The notes: a model not told the origin generated them from the letters alone. Positions 34,547-47,745 are shown, counted from the stretch's first letter. The stretch: DNA of 64,000 nt from Natroniella sp046097105 (GCF_046097105.1 NZ_CP175562.1:1674001-1738000), one strand, 5' to 3'. Translations and numbers: made by a program.

Positions 34547-36220
34547 TTAACTTCTTAATGTATCCTTCAATTTCTGCAAATCAAATGTATTTACTACGTC
34601 TTTACTCTCTAACCATCCTTTTCGGGCAACCCCTACTCCATATTTCAAATTATCCAATTGTCTAACGTGATGAGCATCAGTATTAACCACAAACTTGGCC
34701 CCTAAGCTTTTAGCTAGCTTAGCATGTTCAGCATTTAAATCCAATCTCTTAGCTGCCGAATTAATTTCTAATATAGTATTTGTTTCAACTGCTTTTTTAA
34801 TTACTCTTTCCATTTCAACCGCATATGGCGGTCGCTTTAAGACCAAACGTCCAGTAGGATGTCCTAAGATATCAACATAAGGATTCTCTAAAGCTTTAAA
34901 AATCCCCTCTGTTATTCTAGTAGTAGAATTATTAAACCTTCTATGTATAGAAGCAACCACAATATCTAATTCCTCTAAAACTTGATTATTATAATCCAAT
35001 CCATCTTCTAAAATATCAACTTCAATCCCTTTTAAAATAGTTATCTCCAATTTTTGATTCAGCTTATCAATCTCTTCTGCTTGCTTTTTTAATCGCTCCA
35101 CACTCAGTCCATTAGCTACCCTCAGCGACTTACTATGATCACAAATAGCTAAATACTGATCACCTCTCTGTTGGCAAGCTCTAGCCATTTCTTCAATTGT
35201 ATGTCTTCCATCACTCCACTGGGAATGCATATGTAAATCCCCTTTAATATCATCCAATTCTATACTTTTGGGAAGCTTATTTTGCTGTGCGTATTTCAAG
35301 CTGTCTAAATCATCTCTTAATTCAGGAATAATGTAAGGAAATCTACCAGCTTTAAAGATTTCTGTTTCACTTTTAAACTGAACAGTTGACTCCTTCACTG
35401 TTGAAAAATCGAGCACTTCTTTTAAACTTTGATTATACTTCCTAGTTCCCGTTAGTTCAAATAATTTAAGATAAAAGTTTTCTTTACTTGTTATTACAAT
35501 TCGAATTACTATTCCAAAATCAGTCATTAAAATAATTTCTTCACTCTTTTGTAATTGTAATTCAAAAAAAGCTAACTTTTTCACAATGTTAAAAACTTCA
35601 GAAAAATTACTACTTGCTACTACCAGTATAATTTCAGTTATCACTTCTAAATTTCTTCTCATTTCCCCTGCAAGTTTGACTTTTGATACCGCTTCTAACT
35701 GACTTAAATAATCAATTACTCCACTTGCCAGTTCAGTAGCTAAACCTAAATCAACTTTCCCTCTATTTTTCAGTAATCTATTAACTCCTTCTAAAATCTT
35801 CTCTTCTGTTTTAGCTCCTATTCCTGAAAGCTGTGATAATTGTCCTAACTCTGCCTCAGTTTTCAAATCAGATAAATTATCAATTCCTAACTCTTCATAA
35901 ATTTTTCGCACCTTACTAATACCCAAGCCAGGAACATCAAGTAAAGTAATCAAACTAACAGGATATTTATCTATAAGTCTTTGATAATAATTACAACTAC
36001 CCGTTAAGACTATTTCACTTATCTTTTCAGCCAAGCTTTCTCCAATTCCAGATAAAGAATCTACCTCTTCTTTATCTACCAAGTACTTAATATCAGCCTC
36101 TAAACCTTTAACTACCTTACTAGCCTTTTCATAAGTAGCCACTTTATATTTATTTTCCCCTTTGATTTTTAACAAGTTAGCTATATTAGATAAGATTAAA
36201 CTGACATTTAAATTATTCAT
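34547..36220 (-). CDS. polX: PolX-family protein with intact PHP domain and degenerate polymerase site
   Basis: 557 residues. Helix-hairpin-helix motifs lie at about 50-75 and 92-150. In the polymerase X palm, the usual AGSxRR...DID is AGEMRRNLEVITEIIL (184-199): the two catalytic aspartates appear as E196 and I198. The third, in a QVDLR-type motif, is replaced in FGIVIRIVI (235-243). By contrast the C-terminal PHP phosphoesterase is intact: DLHMHSQWSDG (328-338), CDHS (360-363), GIEVDIL (398-404), SIHRRF, GHPTGR and NTDAHH (513-518). It is therefore likely a nuclease/phosphoesterase without DNA synthesis. Synteny with zapA, cvpA and mutS2 supports orthology with Bacillus polX. Confidence 0.9.
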   Translation of the reverse strand: MNNLNVSLILSNIANLLKIKGENKYKVATYEKASKVVKGLEADIKYLVDKEEVDSLSGIGESLAEKISEIVLTGSCNYYQRLIDKYPVSLITLLDVPGLGISKVRKIYEELGIDNLSDLKTEAELGQLSQLSGIGAKTEEKILEGVNRLLKNRGKVDLGLATELASGVIDYLSQLEAVSKVKLAGEMRRNLEVITEIILVVASSNFSEVFNIVKKLAFFELQLQKSEEIILMTDFGIVIRIVITSKENFYLKLFELTGTRKYNQSLKEVLDFSTVKESTVQFKSETEIFKAGRFPYIIPELRDDLDSLKYAQQNKLPKSIELDDIKGDLHMHSQWSDGRHTIEEMARACQQRGDQYLAICDHSKSLRVANGLSVERLKKQAEEIDKLNQKLEITILKGIEVDILEDGLDYNNQVLEELDIVVASIHRRFNNSTTRITEGIFKALENPYVDILGHPTGRLVLKRPPYAVEMERVIKKAVETNTILEINSAAKRLDLNAEHAKLAKSLGAKFVVNTDAHHVRQLDNLKYGVGVARKGWLESKDVVNTFDLQKLKDTLRS

Positions 36221-36236
36221 CTTTGTGCCTCCAAGA

Positions 36237-36725
36237 TCAATATTGAGAAAATTCGATTATTTTTTCTTCAATTACAGGGCTTATTTGTAATAACTTAGGA
36301 GTCAAATAAGATAATTCTAACTGTTGTTCTATCATTTCTAATGGTATCATTTCTAAAATTAAAACTAGAATATAACTGATTGCAAACGCTTTAAAAAATC
36401 CCACAACTACTCCTGCCAAGTTATCAACAAAAGATAAAAGAATAATATCTAAAAACTTATTTAAAAGAGAACCAATATAATTAATAATGAAACTAACAAC
36501 CACAATAATTACTAAAAAAGAAATAACTTCTGCTAATCTAAGTTCCAAATTAAATTGCTGAGTAACAAGATCAGCCACAATAGAATACTGCTCTAAAGCA
36601 ATATAAGCTCCTAATATTACCCCTAAAAATGATGTTATTTGCTTGATTAACCCTAAATAATATCCTTTTATCATAAATATAAGAAACAAGCTAAAAATTA
36701 TTACATCAATTAAATTAAAATCCAC
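36237..36725 (-). CDS. cvpA: CvpA family membrane protein
   Basis: 162 residues with four membrane spans (about 5-22, 28-45, 65-87, 103-125). The segment FVDNLAGVVVGFFKAF is characteristic of CvpA, a family named from colicin V production and linked to cell-envelope stress tolerance. The GTG start shares one base with the zapA stop (TAGTG), so translation is coupled; AAAGGAGAA is the Shine-Dalgarno. Order zapA-cvpA-polX matches Bacillus yshA-yshB-polX. Confidence 0.88.
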   Translation of the reverse strand: MDFNLIDVIIFSLFLIFMIKGYYLGLIKQITSFLGVILGAYIALEQYSIVADLVTQQFNLELRLAEVISFLVIIVVVSFIINYIGSLLNKFLDIILLSFVDNLAGVVVGFFKAFAISYILVLILEMIPLEMIEQQLELSYLTPKLLQISPVIEEKIIEFSQY

Positions 36726-37102
36726 TAATCCAGTTCTCCTTTCTCAATTAACTCTAAAAACTGATTATACTCTTCTTGAATCTTTTGGTACTTTTCTTTC
36801 AATCCCCTATATTCAGCAAGCACCTCTTCATAATTGTTCCTGGTTTTAGCATACTCTTTTTCCAGTTTTTTATACGAATCTTGAATTTTATACAGCTTAT
36901 TAGCTAAATTCATAGCACCTAAAACCATAATTCTATTTCTTGGAATAGATGAATTAACTTCTTTTATTTCTTGCATATGTTCATCAACAAAAGAAGCTAA
37001 AGTTGAAATATATTCTGGCGGCTCATTACCTTTAATCACATACTCTTCTCCTAAAATTTTAACCTTAGCTTTAGCTTTATTAGAAAACTTCTCTTCACTC
37101 AA
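36725..37102 (-). CDS. zapA: cell division protein ZapA
   Basis: FtsZ-ring-associated protein. KAKVKILGEEYVIKGNEPPEYISTLASFVDEHMQEI is the ZapA head domain, and the C-terminal half (about 75-125) is a coiled coil. I prefer a TTG start at 37102 because GGAGG lies 8 nt upstream; the GTG at 37120 precedes that Shine-Dalgarno. This gives 125 residues. It heads the zapA-cvpA-polX-cvfB-nif3 run, just downstream of the rRNA operon terminator. Confidence 0.88.
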   Translation of the reverse strand: MSEEKFSNKAKAKVKILGEEYVIKGNEPPEYISTLASFVDEHMQEIKEVNSSIPRNRIMVLGAMNLANKLYKIQDSYKKLEKEYAKTRNNYEEVLAEYRGLKEKYQKIQEEYNQFLELIEKGELD

Positions 37103-37201
37103 TGCTATTACCTCCACCACAAGCTTTTAAAAACTAATTTAACAACTAACTATGTACTATTTCAATAAATTAGTTTAAAATTCCTCCTTTTTCACCATAT
37201 A

Positions 37202-37238
37202 ATATAAAAAACCTTGCTATCTACTAGATAACAAGGTT
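37202..37238 (-). terminator. terminator of the rRNA/tRNA operon
   Basis: On the minus strand AACCTTG-TTATCT-AGT-AGATAG-CAAGGTT (37238-37210) forms a 13-bp stem followed by TTTTTATA. It lies 18 bp beyond tRNA-Gly. Confidence 0.9.
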
Positions 37239-37255
37239 GATTTCTTAAAATAAAA

Positions 37256-37331
37256 TGGAGCGAAAGACGGGATTCGAACCCGCGACCTTCTCGTTGGCAA
37301 CGAGACGCTCTGCCAGCTGAGCTACTTTCGC
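37256..37331 (-). tRNA. tRNA-Gly (GCC)
   Basis: 76 nt including encoded CCA. Cloverleaf visible: acceptor GCGAAAG/CTTTCGC, anticodon stem TCTCG/CGAGA with loop TTGCCAA (anticodon GCC), T-arm CGGGTTCGAATCCCG. Last gene of the rRNA operon. Confidence 0.96.
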
Positions 37332-37336
37332 ATAAA

Positions 37337-37421
<85 letters not shown>

Positions 37422-37472
37422 ATATATTCAGTTGCCATTTTTGAACTGTTAATTATTAAATCATTCATTAGA

Positions 37473-37592
37473 ATTCTAGCAGCGACCTACGCTCCCACAA
37501 GGCTGCCCCTGCAGTACCATCGGCGCTGGAGGACTTAACTGCTGTGTTCGAAATGGAAACAGGTGTTACCCCTCCGCAATTACCACTAGAAT
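37473..37592 (-). rRNA. rrf: 5S ribosomal RNA, downstream copy
   Basis: 120 nt, with conserved CACCTGTTTCCATTTCGAAC and AAGTCCTCCAGCGCCGATGGT segments. Terminal stem begins ATTCTAGT and ends CTAGAAT. It is nearly identical to the copy at 37908..38027; the sixth pair of the terminal stem is A-U here and G-C there. The spacer 37593..37791 is AT-rich with a small GAGTTTT/AAAACTC hairpin near 37690 and no gene. Confidence 0.96.
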
Positions 37593-37791
37593 TTTATTTA
37601 ATTTATAAAAATAAAAATGTCAATTATTTTATTGATTTGGTTTATTAATTACCAATTCTAAACTATCAATTGTTCTTGTTACTACCTCCCGAGTTTTAAA
37701 AAACTAAAACTCTCCGTGGATAGAGTAGATAAGTCTTTCCTATTATGTTACTCTGCTTAACTTTAACTTGGCACCTTTGATTTAGTTGCAT

Positions 37792-37867
37792 TGGTACCCC
37801 CAAGGGGATTCGAACCCCTGTCGCCAGGATGAAAACCTGGTATCCTAGGCCACTAGACGATGGGGGC
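37792..37867 (-). tRNA. tRNA-Glu (TTC)
   Basis: 76 nt with CCA. Anticodon stem CCAGG/CCTGG with loop TTTTCAT (anticodon TTC), T-arm AGGGGTTCGAATCCCCT. The acceptor 5' strand GCCCCCA pairs with TGGGGGT, so the first pair is G-U. It lies between two 5S genes. Confidence 0.95.
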
Positions 37868-37907
37868 ATATCAGGTCAATTAATAGATAACAATTATCTA
37901 TATTTAA

Positions 37908-38027
37908 ATTCTGGCAGCGACCTACGCTCCCACAAGGCTGCCCCTGCAGTACCATCGGCGCTGGAGGACTTAACTGCTGTGTTCGAAATGGAAACAGGTG
38001 TTACCCCTCCGCAATTACCACCAGAAT
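37908..38027 (-). rRNA. rrf: 5S ribosomal RNA, upstream copy
   Basis: 120 nt; same body as the downstream copy. Terminal stem begins ATTCTGGT and ends CCAGAAT, with a compensatory change relative to the other copy. It follows the 23S gene by about 253 bp of AT-rich spacer (38028..38280) in which I see no gene. Confidence 0.96.
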
Positions 38028-38280
38028 CTTGTTCAATTAATAATTAATATCTAATATTGAACAATTAAGTTCTTCAAGTGCTTTTGACTTTAATTATTAA
38101 CTATTCAATATTCAATGCTTATTTTAAGCTTGTCTCAATTCAACAATTAATATCTTAACATTTTCATTCTTCTTTGTCAAGAACTTTTTAATAAATAAAT
38201 TTCTAAGTTCTTTAACTATTCAGCATTCAGTATTAAATGCTTTATTATACATTTAAAACTGCACAATAGATATATTCTAG

Positions 38281-41240
<2,960 letters not shown>

Positions 41241-41283
41241 ACGCACTATCTATTGTGCAGTTTTCAAAGTACAAATTTTAAAT

Positions 41284-41370
41284 CTGAGGCTGAGTTTAAG
41301 TTTTAGTCAAGACAAGAACTAAGTTCTTACTTAGCCTTAAACTTGAACTTAAACTTAATTTCAGTCTCTC
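41284..41370. repeat. palindromic repeat copy C in the 16S-23S spacer
   Basis: TTACTTAGCCTTAAACTTGA (41328-41347) matches the right arm of repeats A and B; complementary TTAAGTTTTAG-type sequence lies on the left. The spacer (41241..41420) carries no tRNA gene. Confidence 0.5.
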
Positions 41371-41420
41371 AAAACTAAACAATGCAAGTTCCAACTACGA
41401 CTAGAGTTGAAATAACTCCT

Positions 41421-42948
<1,528 letters not shown>

Positions 42949-43087
42949 AGTTTATATCATGTGCAAAAGCACATTGATTACGAGTTTGACTAGCTCTTCT
43001 TGCTTAGTTGAAACATTGCATTGTTTAGTTTTCAAAGACCGAATTGCTTGTTCAATTTTTCTGTCACTTTCTCAAGCGACAATTAAT

Positions 43088-43341
43088 ATAATATCAAACT
43101 CACTCTTGTTTGTCAAGAACTTTTTTGAAAACTTTTTTTGTCGCCAATCTTTTTTTGCGACAACATCGAGTAGTATATCACTCTACTTCGAGCTTGTCAA
43201 GAAAAAATTAAAACTTTTCTCCCTTGACCAGCACAACTAACAATTTAACATATTAGCTCAAACTTGTCAAGAAAAGATTAAATTTCTATATCTCTTGCAA
43301 GCGACAATTAATAGAATAACATTTGCATTCTAGAATGTCAA
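43088..43341 (-). promoter_or_regulatory. four tandem rRNA operon promoters
   Basis: On the minus strand four TTGACA boxes, each with an exact 17-bp spacer, occur in the 16S leader. P1: -35 43116-43111, -10 TATTAT 43093-43088. P2: 43200-43195, TATACT 43177-43172. P3: 43270-43265, TAAATT 43247-43242. P4: 43341-43336, TATTCT 43318-43313. Spacing between units is about 70-84 bp. P1 and P4 are followed by the same ATTAATTGTCGCTTG. This explains the repeated CTTGTCAAG motifs and the 454-bp gap upstream of 16S. Confidence 0.85.
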
Positions 43342-43402
43342 GCATTTATTAGACTTTTTTCAAAAACAAATTATAACCTAAGAAAAGGGGCTCCCCCCCT
43401 TT

Positions 43403-44479
43403 CTATTTAATTAATCCTCCTCCTACTACTATATCTTGGTTATAAAAAACAACAGACTGACCAGGAGTAATTGCCCTTTGAGGTTTATCAAATACTACTC
43501 TAACTTGAGCATCATTTACAGGATAAATAGTTGCCTCAGCAGCTGATGTATTATATCTAATCTTAACTTGTACCTTTAAAGAATCATGTAAACTCTCAAT
43601 AGCAACCCAATTTAAGTCCTCAGCAATTAAACTTTCAGCAAAAACATCTTCATTATCTCCTACAATCACAGCATTTCTTTCTTGATCTAATTCAACGACA
43701 TACCGTTTTTTATGTGTCTTTAAATCAAGTCCTTTTCGCTGCCCAATAGTATAAAAAGGAAGACCATCATGCTCTCCCAGTTTATTACCCTCTAAATCAA
43801 GAATTGGCCCTGATTCAATGATTTCAGGATAATTTTCTTTTAAAAACCTATTATAATCATCATCAGGAACAAAGCATATTTCTTGACTATCAGGTTTATT
43901 ATGAACCCTAAATCCAAACTCCTTAGCTAGTTCCCTGGTTTTTGATTTTTTATATTCAGCTAGAGGAAATAAAGTATGCTTTAATTGCTCCTGCGTCATA
44001 TTATATAATGTATAGCTTTGATCCTTCTTTTTGTCAACAGCTTTTCTAATTATATATCTTCCTTTTTGATTTCGATCGATTTTAGCATAATGACCAGTAG
44101 CCATATAATAAGCATTTAATTTTTTAGCTTTCTGTAAGAAAGCACCAAACTTAATCTCTTTATTACACATGATACAAGGATTAGGAGTCCGAGCTTTAGC
44201 ATATTCCTCTTTGAAATTTTGAATAACTTTTTCTTCAAATAGTTCTTTAAAGTTAATAACATAAAACGGAATATCTAATTTATTTGCTACTCTTCTTGCA
44301 TCTTCGACAGCTGATAAAGAACAACAACCTCCTTCATCTTCTTTAGCACTCTCAGTAGTGGGCCAAATCTGCATAGTTATTCCAATTACTTCATAGCCTT
44401 CCTCCTTTAACAAAGCAGCAGTCAGGGAGCTATCAACTCCTCCACTCATTGCTACAACAACCCGCTCCTTATTCAACAT
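43403..44479 (-). CDS. mnmA: tRNA-specific 2-thiouridylase MnmA
   Basis: Thiolates U34 of Lys, Glu and Gln tRNAs using persulfide sulfur. PP-loop AMSGGVDSS at 10-18, catalytic C102 and C202 (NPCIMCNKEIKFG and QEICFVPD), and the tRNA-binding GHYAKID region. 358 residues is standard. It follows nifS and iscU in the same direction, so the desulfurase next door is its likely sulfur donor, as YrvO is in Bacillus. Start ATG follows GGGTGAATTAG. Confidence 0.97.
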   Translation of the reverse strand: MLNKERVVVAMSGGVDSSLTAALLKEEGYEVIGITMQIWPTTESAKEDEGGCCSLSAVEDARRVANKLDIPFYVINFKELFEEKVIQNFKEEYAKARTPNPCIMCNKEIKFGAFLQKAKKLNAYYMATGHYAKIDRNQKGRYIIRKAVDKKKDQSYTLYNMTQEQLKHTLFPLAEYKKSKTRELAKEFGFRVHNKPDSQEICFVPDDDYNRFLKENYPEIIESGPILDLEGNKLGEHDGLPFYTIGQRKGLDLKTHKKRYVVELDQERNAVIVGDNEDVFAESLIAEDLNWVAIESLHDSLKVQVKIRYNTSAAEATIYPVNDAQVRVVFDKPQRAITPGQSVVFYNQDIVVGGGLIK

Positions 44480-44507
44480 CTAATTCACCCTTTATGATCA
44501 AAGTTTA

Positions 44508-44945
44508 TTAATTCATATCCAAAGTACATTCTTCTTCAAAGTCATGTCCATGATGATCATCTTCACCATCACCTTCTTCAATCTCGATACCTAAATAATC
44601 ATTAATAGCTTTATGTAATGCATCTGCTGCTAAATTAGAACAATGCATCTTAGCTGGAGGTAATCCATCTAATGCCTCAGCTACAGCTTGATTACTCAAT
44701 TGCTGAGCTTCTTCTATTGTCTTTCCCTTGATTATCTCAGTAGTAATACTGCTTGTAGCTATAGCAGCTCCACAACCAAAAGTTTTAAATTTTATATCAC
44801 TAATCTTGTCATCTTCTACTTTAATATACATCTTCATAATGTCTCCACACTTTGCATTGCCAACAGTTCCTACACCATTAGGATTTTCTATCTCACCTAC
44901 ATTACGTGGATTCTCAAAATGATCCATAACTTTATCACTATACAT
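44508..44945 (-). CDS. iscU: Fe-S cluster scaffold protein (NifU/IscU N-terminal type)
   Basis: Scaffold on which Fe-S clusters are built with the adjacent desulfurase. Ligands C33, D35, C58 and C102 are visible (AKCGD, FGCGA, MHCSN). The NifU-like LPPAKMHCSNLAADAL segment is present. The C-terminal tail after residue 122 is acidic and histidine-rich (EGDGEDDHHGHDFEEECTLD) and carries an extra cysteine, which could help bind iron. 145 residues. Start ATG follows AAGGAGTGGCTGTAG, 50 bp after nifS. Confidence 0.95.
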   Translation of the reverse strand: MYSDKVMDHFENPRNVGEIENPNGVGTVGNAKCGDIMKMYIKVEDDKISDIKFKTFGCGAAIATSSITTEIIKGKTIEEAQQLSNQAVAEALDGLPPAKMHCSNLAADALHKAINDYLGIEIEEGDGEDDHHGHDFEEECTLDMN

Positions 44946-44995
44946 CTACAGCCACTCCTTTATTATTATTTTCTATTTAATATATTTTATAAGAA

Positions 44996-46162
44996 CTATT
45001 GATTATAAATTGGTGACATAGCCCTTAAATCAGCTACAATTCTAGGTAATCTTTTTAATACTTCTTCCACTTCTTCTTCTGTATTATATTTACCTAAAGT
45101 TAACCGTAAAGAACCATGAGCTATCTCGTGTGATAAACCCATTGCCAATAATACATGAGAGGGATCTAAAGAACCTGAAGTACAAGCAGAACCACTTGAA
45201 GCAGCTATCCCTTCTAAGTCTAACTTCATTAAGATTGATTCACCTTCAATATATCTAATACTAAAATTAATATTTCCAGGTAATCTATTAGTCCGATGCC
45301 CATTTAATTTTACATGATCAATCCTCTCTTCTATTCCATTGATCAGCTTGTCTCTTAATTCAGTTAATCTATCTTTCTTTTGCTCTAAGTTTATTCTAGC
45401 TAACTGAGAAGCCTTCCCTAAACCTACAATCGCAGGAACATTTTCTGTTGTTGCTCTTCTATTCCTCTCTTGAGCTCCACCATGTAGAAACTTTTTAATT
45501 TTTGTTCCTTTTCTTACATATAAAGCTCCTACTCCTTTTGGCCCGTTAAATTTATGGGCAGATAATGCTAATAAATCTACATTTAATTGATTGACATCAA
45601 CTGGAATCGTTCCTACTGCTTGAACAGCATCAGTATGAAAGGTTATCTCAGCAGCTTTAGCAATTTCACCAATCTCACTAATTGGCTGAATAGTACCCAT
45701 CTCATTATTAGCTAACATAATTGTAATCAAAATAGTTTCTTCAGTAATTGCATCTTTTACATCTTGTGGATCAACAAATCCATCTTCGTCTACTGGTAAA
45801 TAAGTAACCTCAAAACCTCGCTCTTTTTCTAAATATTCACAAGTATGTAATACAGCATGATGTTCAATAGAAGACGTAATAATATGCTTACCCTGCTCTT
45901 CTAAAGCAGACACAACTCCTTTAATAGCATAATTATCAGCTTCCGTTCCACCACTAGTGAAAATTATTTCTTTTACTTCATCTGCACCAATTAACTGAGC
46001 AACCTGATCTCTAGCTTCAGTAATAGCATTTTTAGCTTCTCTTCCAAAAGAGTGAAAACTAGAAGGGTTACCGTATACTTCATTAAAATAAGGTTCCATT
46101 GCCTTAACAACTTCCTTATCCACCGGTGTTGTTGCTCCATAATCCATATATATCTTCTTCAT
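44996..46162 (-). CDS. nifS: cysteine desulfurase (NifS/IscS)
   Basis: PLP enzyme converting cysteine to alanine and protein-bound persulfide. PLP lysine K204 in SAHKFNGPKG, persulfide cysteine C327 in SSGSACTSGSLDPSHV, group I short-loop form. 388 residues. It lies between iscR and iscU and upstream of mnmA, so it probably supplies both Fe-S assembly and tRNA thiolation. Start follows GAAGGAGGAGTAGAG. Confidence 0.97.
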   Translation of the reverse strand: MKKIYMDYGATTPVDKEVVKAMEPYFNEVYGNPSSFHSFGREAKNAITEARDQVAQLIGADEVKEIIFTSGGTEADNYAIKGVVSALEEQGKHIITSSIEHHAVLHTCEYLEKERGFEVTYLPVDEDGFVDPQDVKDAITEETILITIMLANNEMGTIQPISEIGEIAKAAEITFHTDAVQAVGTIPVDVNQLNVDLLALSAHKFNGPKGVGALYVRKGTKIKKFLHGGAQERNRRATTENVPAIVGLGKASQLARINLEQKKDRLTELRDKLINGIEERIDHVKLNGHRTNRLPGNINFSIRYIEGESILMKLDLEGIAASSGSACTSGSLDPSHVLLAMGLSHEIAHGSLRLTLGKYNTEEEVEEVLKRLPRIVADLRAMSPIYNQ

Positions 46163-46257
46163 CTCTACTCCTCCTTCATTAGTTAGTGATTAGTAACTAG
46201 TAATTAATCTCCAGCCTATAAAATCTAATTGAAGAGCTAATTGATAATTGCCAACCA

Positions 46258-46719
46258 CTAAATATGATACATATAACCGTGCTGGGCACTATTTTGTTTA
46301 GCATTAATAGCTTCTTGCCTCAAATCTTCTAATGTAATTTCATCTAATACTTCATTAATGCTATCTTTCATTCTTTCCCAGATTATCCTAACAACACAGT
46401 CAGTAATATTTTCACACTTATCCTCTTCCACTTTATCAGATACACAATCTACTGGGGCAATTGGCCCTTCTAATACTCTAATAATATCTCCAATCGTTAT
46501 TTCGGCAGGAACTTTAGATAATAAATATCCTCCATGAGCTCCCCGTACACTATTAACTAAACCTTCTTTTCTCAAGTTAGCAATCAACTGTTCTAAATAA
46601 TGCTCAGATATATTCTGCCTTTCAGCTATACTCCTAAGTGGAGTTGGCCCATCACCTTGATGTAAAGCTAAATCGAACATCGCCCTTACCCCATAGCGAC
46701 CTTTGGTTGACAGTTTCAT
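46258..46719 (-). CDS. iscR: Rrf2-family Fe-S regulator IscR
   Basis: Transcription factor that senses Fe-S status and controls the nifS-iscU genes. 153 residues from the ATG at 46719, chosen for AGGAGGGATTTA just upstream; the longer frame is unsupported. Winged helix at 1-65 (MKLSTKGRYGVRAMFDLAL, VRGAHGGYLLSK). Cluster ligands C92, C102 and C108 follow. The presence of three cysteines favours IscR over the cysteine regulator CymR, which sits in this position in Bacillus. Confidence 0.9.
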   Translation of the reverse strand: MKLSTKGRYGVRAMFDLALHQGDGPTPLRSIAERQNISEHYLEQLIANLRKEGLVNSVRGAHGGYLLSKVPAEITIGDIIRVLEGPIAPVDCVSDKVEEDKCENITDCVVRIIWERMKDSINEVLDEITLEDLRQEAINAKQNSAQHGYMYHI

Positions 46720-46768
46720 TAAATCCCTCCTATTAATCCCGACCTTTGTTGTTGGTTTTGCTAAAGTA

Positions 46769-46797
46769 ATCATACCACAGCACTAGGAATTTGTCAA
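46769..46797 (-). promoter_or_regulatory. sigma-A-type promoter for iscR-nifS-iscU
   Basis: Minus strand TTGACA (46797-46792), 17-bp spacer, TATGAT (46774-46769), about 50 bp upstream of the iscR start. The spacer contains CCTAGTGCTGTGG, which could be an IscR operator but is not a clear match. Confidence 0.75.
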
Positions 46798-47125
46798 TAC
46801 CAGTTTGAAAATTATATCTCAAGTTGTTTTTGAAGTCTTTAGCCCTATAATTCTATAATTATTTCCAAAAATAAGCATCACTCTTTACCTTATTAATTAT
46901 TAACAATATCAATTATAATTATGTGCCTTCTATGATTATCCTCACTTTAATATACAACAATTCGCTATCAATAATAATGAAATTTAGCCATAAAATACAG
47001 TATAGAGCAAATTGCTTTTATGACCCTCACATAGGTTTAGATAAAACTTTTAAGGCCGATTCTTTGCTCTAGACAAATATAAAAACTTAAAGCTTTAACT
47101 CTTTTATCTAAGCCCAAATTTAGGC
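46798..47125. other. intergenic region with a 9-bp inverted repeat
   Basis: TAGAGCAAA (47003-47011) and TTTGCTCTA (47063-47071) enclose 51 bp. On the minus strand the enclosed DNA could form a small structured RNA, but no known riboswitch is recognised. A weak hairpin (AAGCCT/GGGCTT, about 47110-47127) overlaps the yczE-like stop. The rest is AT-rich with no feature. Confidence 0.35.
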
Positions 47126-47743
47126 TTAATTATAGCAATCAATCTTTGGTTGGAGCTTATTCTTAAGTTGATTTACTTTATTTAAAGATAAACCAACAAT
47201 CGGGCCAATCCCTAGAGCAATTAAGATAGTACCAATCCCAACTGGCCCACCCAGTATATAACCTATGCTCAAAGCTCCAACTTCTATCCCTCCCCTAATT
47301 ATCGAAATGTCATAACTCAAATTTTTATCCAATGCCATCATCAAGCTATCTCTTGGTCCAGTTCCACAATGGGCTGATATATATAACCCTGCTCCAAAAC
47401 CAAAAATAACCGTTCCTAAGATCAAATAAAAATAACGTATAATTAAATTTGTAGGACTAGATACTACTAACATTAATAGATCAATCATAAAACCTATTAG
47501 TAATATATTAGCTATTGTACCTAAGGTTGGCTTTATCTTGCCTACCACAAAACTTAATAAAATAATTACAAAGCCAGTTACTTGACCAGCTCTACCTACA
47601 GTAAAGCTAAACTGATTGCTCAAACCAATATGAAAAACATCCCAAGGAGCAACTCCTAATTCTGCCCTGATAGTCAATACAATTCCAAAACTGACTACTA
47701 AAAGACCCAACATAAACACAGTCCACTTTTGTACTAGTTTCAT
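47126..47743 (-). CDS. YczE/YitT-family membrane protein
   Basis: 205 residues, five or so membrane spans. Hallmarks are GIVLTIRAELGVAPWDVFHIGLS, FGAGLYISAHCGTGPRDSLMMAL and GGPVGIGTILIALGIGPIVG, as in the YczE (COG2364) family. Function is unknown; Bacillus YczE influences peptide antibiotic synthesis. It starts two nucleotides after the yigZ-like stop, so they are coupled. Confidence 0.88.
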   Translation of the reverse strand: MKLVQKWTVFMLGLLVVSFGIVLTIRAELGVAPWDVFHIGLSNQFSFTVGRAGQVTGFVIILLSFVVGKIKPTLGTIANILLIGFMIDLLMLVVSSPTNLIIRYFYLILGTVIFGFGAGLYISAHCGTGPRDSLMMALDKNLSYDISIIRGGIEVGALSIGYILGGPVGIGTILIALGIGPIVGLSLNKVNQLKNKLQPKIDCYN

Positions 47744-47745
47744 CC

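Noticed and set aside
37690..37730. Small hairpin with ACTCTCCGTGGATAG, similar to ACTCTCCGTAGATAG near 15219
   Set aside because: The match is only about 15 bp and each lies beside a different hairpin; too short to call a repeat family without a genome search.
43105..43345. Repeated TTGTCAAGAA motifs upstream of 16S looked like a short repeat or CRISPR-like array
   Set aside because: Each is the complement of a TTGACA -35 box with a -10 exactly 17 bp away, so they are tandem promoters. Spacers are promoter spacers, not unique CRISPR spacers.
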